Under the pieces are notes generated by a model, which worked only from the letters and a program-made list of their open reading frames with translations, was not told the DNA's origin and did no database searches. From Nitrospinae bacterium CG11_big_fil_rev_8_21_14_0_20_45_15 (GTDB lineage Bacteria; Nitrospinota; Nitrospinia; Nitrospinales; VA-1), in NCBI GenBank assembly GCA_002787235.1, contig PCWG01000015.1, positions 1 to 64,000 of the forward strand: 64,000 bases of DNA, read 5' to 3'. Below are positions 58,536 to 64,000 of the stretch, piece by piece. Both the position numbers and the translations under genes were made by a program. Positions within the stretch are counted from its first letter, which is position 1. Each line of letters opens with the position of its first letter.

Positions 58536-59805
58536 AGTCGATTACCTGGCTCGGGTAGAAGGTGAAGGCGGTCTTCATATCAAAGTCAAAAACGACGAAG
58601 TCGTTGATGTGAAATTAAAAATATTTGAACCTCCTCGATTTTTTGAAGCCTTTCTGAGAGGACGTGATTATAAAGAGGCTCCCGATATCACCGCACGTAT
58701 TTGCGGCATCTGCCCCGTGGCCTATCAAATGAGCACCGTCCACGCCATGGAGAATGCGTTTGGCGTTCAACTGGACCGACCCTTGCGCGATTTGCGCCGA
58801 TTGCTTTATTGTGGAGAATGGATCGAAAGCCACACGCTACATATCTATATGCTTCATGCTCCCGATTTTCTGGGTTATCCAGATGCCATCCAAATGGCTA
58901 AGGATCATAGGGAAATCGTTGAACGGGGCCTGAAGTTGAAAAAGGCCGGCAACGCAATTGTTTCCATGCTTGGAGGTCGAGAGATTCACCCTATCAATGT
59001 TCGCGTCGGTGGATTTTACAAATTATTTTCCCGACAGGAATTCGAACCTCTGATCGAAACCTTAAAGTGGGCGCGTGACGCCGCGTTGGAAACGGTCCGA
59101 TGGACTTCTCAACTCACGTTCCCGGAATTTGAGCAGGATTACGAGTTTGTAGCGTTGCGACATCCTGATGAGTATCCTTTCAATGAGGGCAACATTGTTT
59201 CAAACAAAGGACTGGACATCAACTGCTCTGAATATGAAGATCATTTTGAAGAACAGCATGTAGAACATTCCAATGCATTGCATTCGATATTAAAAAAGCG
59301 CGGAGCGTATTTTGTCGGCCCCATGGCCCGCTACAATTTAAACTTCGACCGACTGTCCCCACTGGCTCAAGAATCAGCTCTTCAATCCGGTTTGGGAAAA
59401 GAATGCAGAAATCCGTTTAAAAGCATCAGCATTCGAAGCATTGAAGTGCTGTATGCCTGTGATGAGGCCTTGAGAATTCTTGAGGCTTATGAAAAGCCGG
59501 AGCAACCTTTTGTGACAGTAGAACCTCGGGAAGGTATCGGCTATTCTTGCACAGAAGCACCGCGAGGCATTTTATATCACCATTACCGTCTGGATGAAAA
59601 AGGAATCATTTTAGAAGCCAAGATCGTTCCACCAACCTCTCAAAATCAAAAAACCATTGAGAATGACTTGAAAGAATTTGTCCCCAAATATATCAATCTG
59701 TCAAAAGAAGAATTGACCTGGCAATGCGAACAAGCCGTTCGCAACTACGATCCATGCATCTCATGCGCAACCCATTTTCTTAAATTAGACATTGTACACT
59801 CCTGA
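58510..59805 (+). CDS. hydA: Group 3b hydrogenase large (alpha) subunit
   Basis: L1 motif [15 protein letters not shown]2 motif DPCISCATH followed by C-terminal extension FLKLDIVHS. Confidence 0.96.
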   Translation: MKKKTRTIKVDYLARVEGEGGLHIKVKNDEVVDVKLKIFEPPRFFEAFLRGRDYKEAPDITARICGICPVAYQMSTVHAMENAFGVQLDRPLRDLRRLLYCGEWIESHTLHIYMLHAPDFLGYPDAIQMAKDHREIVERGLKLKKAGNAIVSMLGGREIHPINVRVGGFYKLFSRQEFEPLIETLKWARDAALETVRWTSQLTFPEFEQDYEFVALRHPDEYPFNEGNIVSNKGLDINCSEYEDHFEEQHVEHSNALHSILKKRGAYFVGPMARYNLNFDRLSPLAQESALQSGLGKECRNPFKSISIRSIEVLYACDEALRILEAYEKPEQPFVTVEPREGIGYSCTEAPRGILYHHYRLDEKGIILEAKIVPPTSQNQKTIENDLKEFVPKYINLSKEELTWQCEQAVRNYDPCISCATHFLKLDIVHS

Positions 59806-60262
59806 GAATACAACCCTGATCTTGGGCGTCGGTAATTTATATCGATGCGACGACGCCATAGGAATTTTAATCGCCCGAAATTTAAAAAATAAAAATTGCG
59901 GGAATATGATTGTCCGCGAACAAAGTGGTGAAGGAACGTCTCTCATGGAAGCCTGGCAACACTTCAACAGGGTTATCCTCGTAGATGCGGTGTCATCCGG
60001 GGCATCGCCGGGAACCCTGCATTGTCTGGATGCTTCAACAGATTCTATTCCCTCTAGATTTTTCTCCTGCTCATCGCATAATTTTAGTGTTGCAGAGGCC
60101 ATTGAACTCGCACGGACCCTGAATCAACTGCCCCAATCCCTGAAATTGTATGGAATTGAAGGAAAGAATTTTCAGCATGGAGAAACCGTGACTCCCGAAC
60201 TGGAGGCAATGATCGAACCCGTTACCAATCAAATTATTCAATTTGTTTCTTCACCCCATTAA
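59792..60262 (+). CDS. Hydrogenase maturation protease
   Basis: [59 protein letters not shown] start overlapping hydA by 14 nt. Confidence 0.88.
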   Translation: MYTPENTTLILGVGNLYRCDDAIGILIARNLKNKNCGNMIVREQSGEGTSLMEAWQHFNRVILVDAVSSGASPGTLHCLDASTDSIPSRFFSCSSHNFSVAEAIELARTLNQLPQSLKLYGIEGKNFQHGETVTPELEAMIEPVTNQIIQFVSSPH

Positions 60263-60271
60263 AGAGGTCAC

Positions 60272-60535
60272 ATGCACGAACAATCATTGATGGTCGATTT
60301 GATGCGCAAAATAAACGCAATTGGCACGGAACAAAAAGCTAAAAATATCGTCCGTATCAAAGTCAAACTCGGTGCCCTTTCACATATTTCGGCCGATCAT
60401 TTCAAAGAGCATTTTGTTATAGCGGCGAAAGGCAGTTGTGCCGAAGACGCTCAATTGGATGTCGAAGTTCTCACCGATTTGAACGATCCACAAGCTCAGG
60501 AAATTTTATTGGACAGCATCGAAATTGAAGAATAG
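60272..60535 (+). CDS. hypA: HypA-like protein lacking the zinc-finger cysteines
   Basis: MHEQSLMVDLMRKI...IVRIKVKLGALSHISADHFKEHF...LLDSIEIEE matches HypA ends; only one Cys in 87 aa. Confidence 0.75.
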   Translation: MHEQSLMVDLMRKINAIGTEQKAKNIVRIKVKLGALSHISADHFKEHFVIAAKGSCAEDAQLDVEVLTDLNDPQAQEILLDSIEIEE

Positions 60536-62906
60536 TTCCATGCGTCCGCCCCTACTCCTCAGTCGTTTGCACTTGTCTATTCAAGGATTGTTGCAAGGCA
60601 TCGGCTTCCGCCCTTTTATTTACAATCTCGCTCATGCAATGGGCCTGACCGGCTGGATTCAGAATTCACCGCAAGGCGTATCGATTGAAGTGGAAGGCGA
60701 ACGCGAAAAACTTGATGATTTTTTACAGCGTGTATTGACGGAAAGCCCTCCGAACGCATTCATTCATCATTACGAAACTTCTTATCTTGCAGCTACAGGT
60801 TATGAACATTTTGAAATAAGAGAGAGCAAGAGCACAGGCGAACAATCGACTCTCATTTCACCGGACATTGCAACCTGCTCCGATTGTCTGCAGGAATTAT
60901 TTGATCCTGCAAATTCCCGATATTTGTACCCCTTCACAAACTGTTCTCACTGCGGTCCTCGTTTCAGCATCATCGAATCGTTGCCTTACGATCGTCAGAA
61001 CACCGCAATGAAAATATTTGAGATGTGCGCTGTCTGCCAAAACGAATACAACAATCCACGAGATCGAAGATTTCATGCCCAACCCACTGCCTGCCCTGAT
61101 TGTGGACCGTATTTGGAGTTCTGGGATTCCAAATGCCTGTCCAAAAGAAAAGAAGCTCTAGACGCTACTGTAACCGCTTTAAGGGATGGGGCCATCGTTG
61201 CTGTTAAAGGTTTGGCTGGTTTTCATTTGATGGTCAGTGCTTGCGACGATGACGCCGTCCGCCGACTGCGCCTGCGCAAACAGAGAGAAGCAAAACCCTT
61301 TGCCTTAATGTTTCCCGATTTGCAAAGTGTAAAAAAACTGTGCGAATGCTCTTTACTGGAAGAACAACTGTTGCTATCGCAAGAAGCACCGATCGTTTTA
61401 TTACAACGCCGACTCGACGCAATCCAAAATGAATGTTTTGCCATCTCTCGTGAGGTGGCACCATCGACCCCTTGCCTTGGTGTGATGTTCCCCTCCAATC
61501 CCCTGCATCACATTCTAATGAGACAGTTGAATGCTCCTGTAATTGCGACCAGTGGCAATGTATCGGATGAAACTATTTGCACGCAGGATGAAGAAGCTTT
61601 TTCGCGCCTGCACGGCATCGCCGATTTTTTTCTCATTCACAATCGACCGATTGTACGTGCTGTCGACGATTCTATCGTGCGTGAAATTTTGGGTTCCCCT
61701 CAGGTGTTACGACGATCCCGAGGATATGCCCCCTCCCCCATCACCTGTAAAAATTCGGATCGGGATTACATCAGTGTGGGAGCTTATCTGAAAAACACGA
61801 TCGCTCTCGCAAAACACAGTCATATTATTTTAAGCCAGCACATTGGTGATCTGGGAAATTTGCAGACCACAGAGGCTTTTGAAAGTACCATCCAATCGTT
61901 TACAAAACTTTATGACATTCAACCCGACGCTGTCGCTTGTGATTTTCATCCCGATTACGCCTCTACCGAATGGGCGGATAAAAATCACGAAAATCTCATT
62001 CCAGTTCAGCACCATGTCGCGCACCTTTTTTCCTGCATGGCCGAGCATGATTTGGAAGGTCCGTTATTGGGCGTCACCTGGGATGGTTCGGGATATGGAT
62101 TGGATGGAACCTTATGGGGAGGAGAATTTTTTCACGTCAAAAAAGAATCCATTCATCGAGTCGCTTGCTGGAAACCTTTCCCTTTACCGGGTGCAGAGGC
62201 CGCAATGAAAGAACCTCGACGCAGTGCTCTGGGTCTTCTCTATTCTGTTTTAGACGAATCTATTTTTGATCGCCCCGAACTGATGAAGTTTTTCAATTCA
62301 GAAGAAACGGTCGTTCTGAAAACCATGCTGGATAAAAAACTCAACTGCCCGGTAACATCGAGTTGCGGAAGGTTGTTCGATGCCGTCGCTTCAATGACAG
62401 GCATTCGGCAGGTGAATTCATTTGAAGCGCAAGCCGCCATCGAACTCGAATTTTTCAGACAAGGTTCATTTTCTGAAAGTTACTATCCTGTGGATTTGGT
62501 CAAAAACTCAAAACCGCTTCCAATTTTTAAAAACAACAAAATCATACCCGCCTGTTATGATTTGAATTTAAAATATCATTTGGATCAAACTTCGCTCGTC
62601 CGAGAGTTGTTGCAGGACATTGTCGGGAAATGCAGTCTTAACCTCATCCTGACCAAATTCCACAATGCTCTTGCAGAGTCGATCGTGTCTGTCGCAAAAC
62701 AAATCGGTGAAGAGCGCGTGCTTTTATCTGGTGGTTGTTTCCAAAATAAATTTCTGACCGAACGAACGGTTCAACGATTGCTCCGGGAAGGTTTTCATCC
62801 CTACTGGCACCAGCGCATTCCCCCGAATGATGGGGGGCTGGCTCTGGGCCAAATCTTTGCCGCTTCATGGAGTGAAAGAAAAAAGGAAGGTTTCTCATGT
62901 GCTTAG
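60525..62906 (+). CDS. hypF: Carbamoyltransferase HypF
   Basis: Acylphosphatase domain (SIQGLLQGIGFRPFIYNLAH), two zinc fingers (CSDCLQEL...CSHCGPRF; CAVCQNEY...CPDCGPY), YrdC-like and Kae1-like domains. Confidence 0.97.
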   Translation: MKNSSMRPPLLLSRLHLSIQGLLQGIGFRPFIYNLAHAMGLTGWIQNSPQGVSIEVEGEREKLDDFLQRVLTESPPNAFIHHYETSYLAATGYEHFEIRESKSTGEQSTLISPDIATCSDCLQELFDPANSRYLYPFTNCSHCGPRFSIIESLPYDRQNTAMKIFEMCAVCQNEYNNPRDRRFHAQPTACPDCGPYLEFWDSKCLSKRKEALDATVTALRDGAIVAVKGLAGFHLMVSACDDDAVRRLRLRKQREAKPFALMFPDLQSVKKLCECSLLEEQLLLSQEAPIVLLQRRLDAIQNECFAISREVAPSTPCLGVMFPSNPLHHILMRQLNAPVIATSGNVSDETICTQDEEAFSRLHGIADFFLIHNRPIVRAVDDSIVREILGSPQVLRRSRGYAPSPITCKNSDRDYISVGAYLKNTIALAKHSHIILSQHIGDLGNLQTTEAFESTIQSFTKLYDIQPDAVACDFHPDYASTEWADKNHENLIPVQHHVAHLFSCMAEHDLEGPLLGVTWDGSGYGLDGTLWGGEFFHVKKESIHRVACWKPFPLPGAEAAMKEPRRSALGLLYSVLDESIFDRPELMKFFNSEETVVLKTMLDKKLNCPVTSSCGRLFDAVASMTGIRQVNSFEAQAAIELEFFRQGSFSESYYPVDLVKNSKPLPIFKNNKIIPACYDLNLKYHLDQTSLVRELLQDIVGKCSLNLILTKFHNALAESIVSVAKQIGEERVLLSGGCFQNKFLTERTVQRLLREGFHPYWHQRIPPNDGGLALGQIFAASWSERKKEGFSCA

Positions 62907-63151
62907 CGATACCGGGTAAAATAATCCAGATATCAGGAGATGATCCCTTGATCAGAACGGGCCATGTCAGCTTTGGCGGCATCATCAAAGAGATCAATCT
63001 GGCTTATACTCCAGAAGCAACTCTGGATGATTATGTGATCGTCCATGTTGGATTTGCCATCAGCATCCTTGATGAAAAGGAAGCGCAAAGAGTTTTTGAC
63101 ACCCTGAATCAGCTCGATTCATTTGGAAATTCAGAGGAACGCCTCCAATGA
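62897..63151 (+). CDS. hypC: Hydrogenase assembly chaperone HypC
   Basis: [12 protein letters not shown]...[16 protein letters not shown]...[20 protein letters not shown]. Confidence 0.96.
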   Translation: MCLAIPGKIIQISGDDPLIRTGHVSFGGIIKEINLAYTPEATLDDYVIVHVGFAISILDEKEAQRVFDTLNQLDSFGNSEERLQ

Positions 63152-64000
63152 AATATGTAGATGAATACAGAAATTCCAAAGAAGCAAAAATGTTTGCCGA
63201 AGCCATTGCCCGCACCGTCACGCGCACATGGACCGTGATGGAGATTTGCGGAGGTCAAACACATTCCATAGCAAAATACAGTTTGCAGGATTTATTGCCG
63301 CCTGAGCTTTCCCTGTTACATGGCCCCGGATGCCCCGTATGCGTCACGCCAGTAGAGCTGATCGACAAGGCCATTCATATCGCGGCAATGCCCAATGTGA
63401 TTTTCTGCTCATTCGGAGACATGTTGCGAGTTCCCGGTTCCAGTGCCGATCTGTTCAAGGTCAAATCCAAAGGCGGCGACATACGCATCGTTTATTCGCC
63501 CATGGATGCCCTGAACATTGCCCGGGACAATCCTCAAAAAGAAGTGGTATTTTTCGCAATCGGATTCGAAACTACGGCTCCAGCCAACGCCATGGCTATT
63601 TATCAAACAAAATCAGAAAATATTAAAAATTTATCTTTTCTGGTTTCACAAGTGATCGTTCCCCCTGCCATTTGTTCGATTTTGGAATCACCTCAAAACC
63701 GCGTGCAGGGATTTTTAGCGGCGGGTCACGTTTGCACGATCATGGGCTACAGTGAGTATGAGCCCATCGCAAAGGACTACAAAATCCCTATCGTTGTAAC
63801 AGGATTCGAGCCTCTGGATATCCTTCAGGGAATTTTCATGTGTGTCAAACAACTGGAAGAAGGACGCTTTGAAGTGGAAAACCAATATTCCCGCTCGGTC
63901 CGCAAAGAAGGAAATTTAGCGGCTCAAAAAATAATCCAGGAAGTCTTTCAAATAATTCCCCGTCAATGGCGCGGCATTGGAGAAATCAAACAAAGTGGGC
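63148..64000 (+). CDS. hypD: Hydrogenase formation protein HypD (runs off window end)
   Basis: [73 protein letters not shown]...[17 protein letters not shown]...[13 protein letters not shown]; no stop within window, so absent from the ORF track. Confidence 0.96.
   Translation, partial: MKYVDEYRNSKEAKMFAEAIARTVTRTWTVMEICGGQTHSIAKYSLQDLLPPELSLLHGPGCPVCVTPVELIDKAIHIAAMPNVIFCSFGDMLRVPGSSADLFKVKSKGGDIRIVYSPMDALNIARDNPQKEVVFFAIGFETTAPANAMAIYQTKSENIKNLSFLVSQVIVPPAICSILESPQNRVQGFLAAGHVCTIMGYSEYEPIAKDYKIPIVVTGFEPLDILQGIFMCVKQLEEGRFEVENQYSRSVRKEGNLAAQKIIQEVFQIIPRQWRGIGEIKQSG

Overview
This 64 kb window looks like a bacterial chromosome. The gene content would fit a Nitrospina-like nitrite oxidiser, but that is inference only; no taxonomic search was possible. 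It starts inside mfd (minus strand) and ends inside hypD (plus strand). Most of it is housekeeping or metabolic: aguBA, leuA, def, polA, kbl, cmoA, gltD/nfn-like genes, fhs, a P-type ATPase and four tandem Hsp20 genes. It also has many signalling genes (HD-GYP, PAS, MCP, GAF/AAA+ activator, two histidine kinases) and an isolated flgB-fliE pair without flgC. The right end (52.9-64 kb) is one dense co-directional block: cyclic-2,3-DPG-synthase-like GTPase, carbamate kinase, a four-subunit group 3b-type NAD(P)-linked [NiFe] hydrogenase with an embedded cyclic-nucleotide-binding-domain protein, a maturation protease, a HypA-like protein lacking the zinc finger, then hypF, hypC and hypD. Accessory or unexplained parts are an IS3-family element with a -1 frameshift signal, a 20.4-21.6 kb region with two diverged ~90 nt repeats (one a candidate structured RNA with terminator), a 39-codon Arg-rich ORF behind a consensus promoter, a frameshifted CBS-domain remnant, and a 26.3-29.3 kb strip of small ORFs next to tRNA-Pro that includes a YHYH-HNH gene split by an amber codon. 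Best candidates for something new: carbamate kinase plus GTPase coupled to Hyp maturation, the zinc-fingerless HypA, and the repeated RNA-like element.
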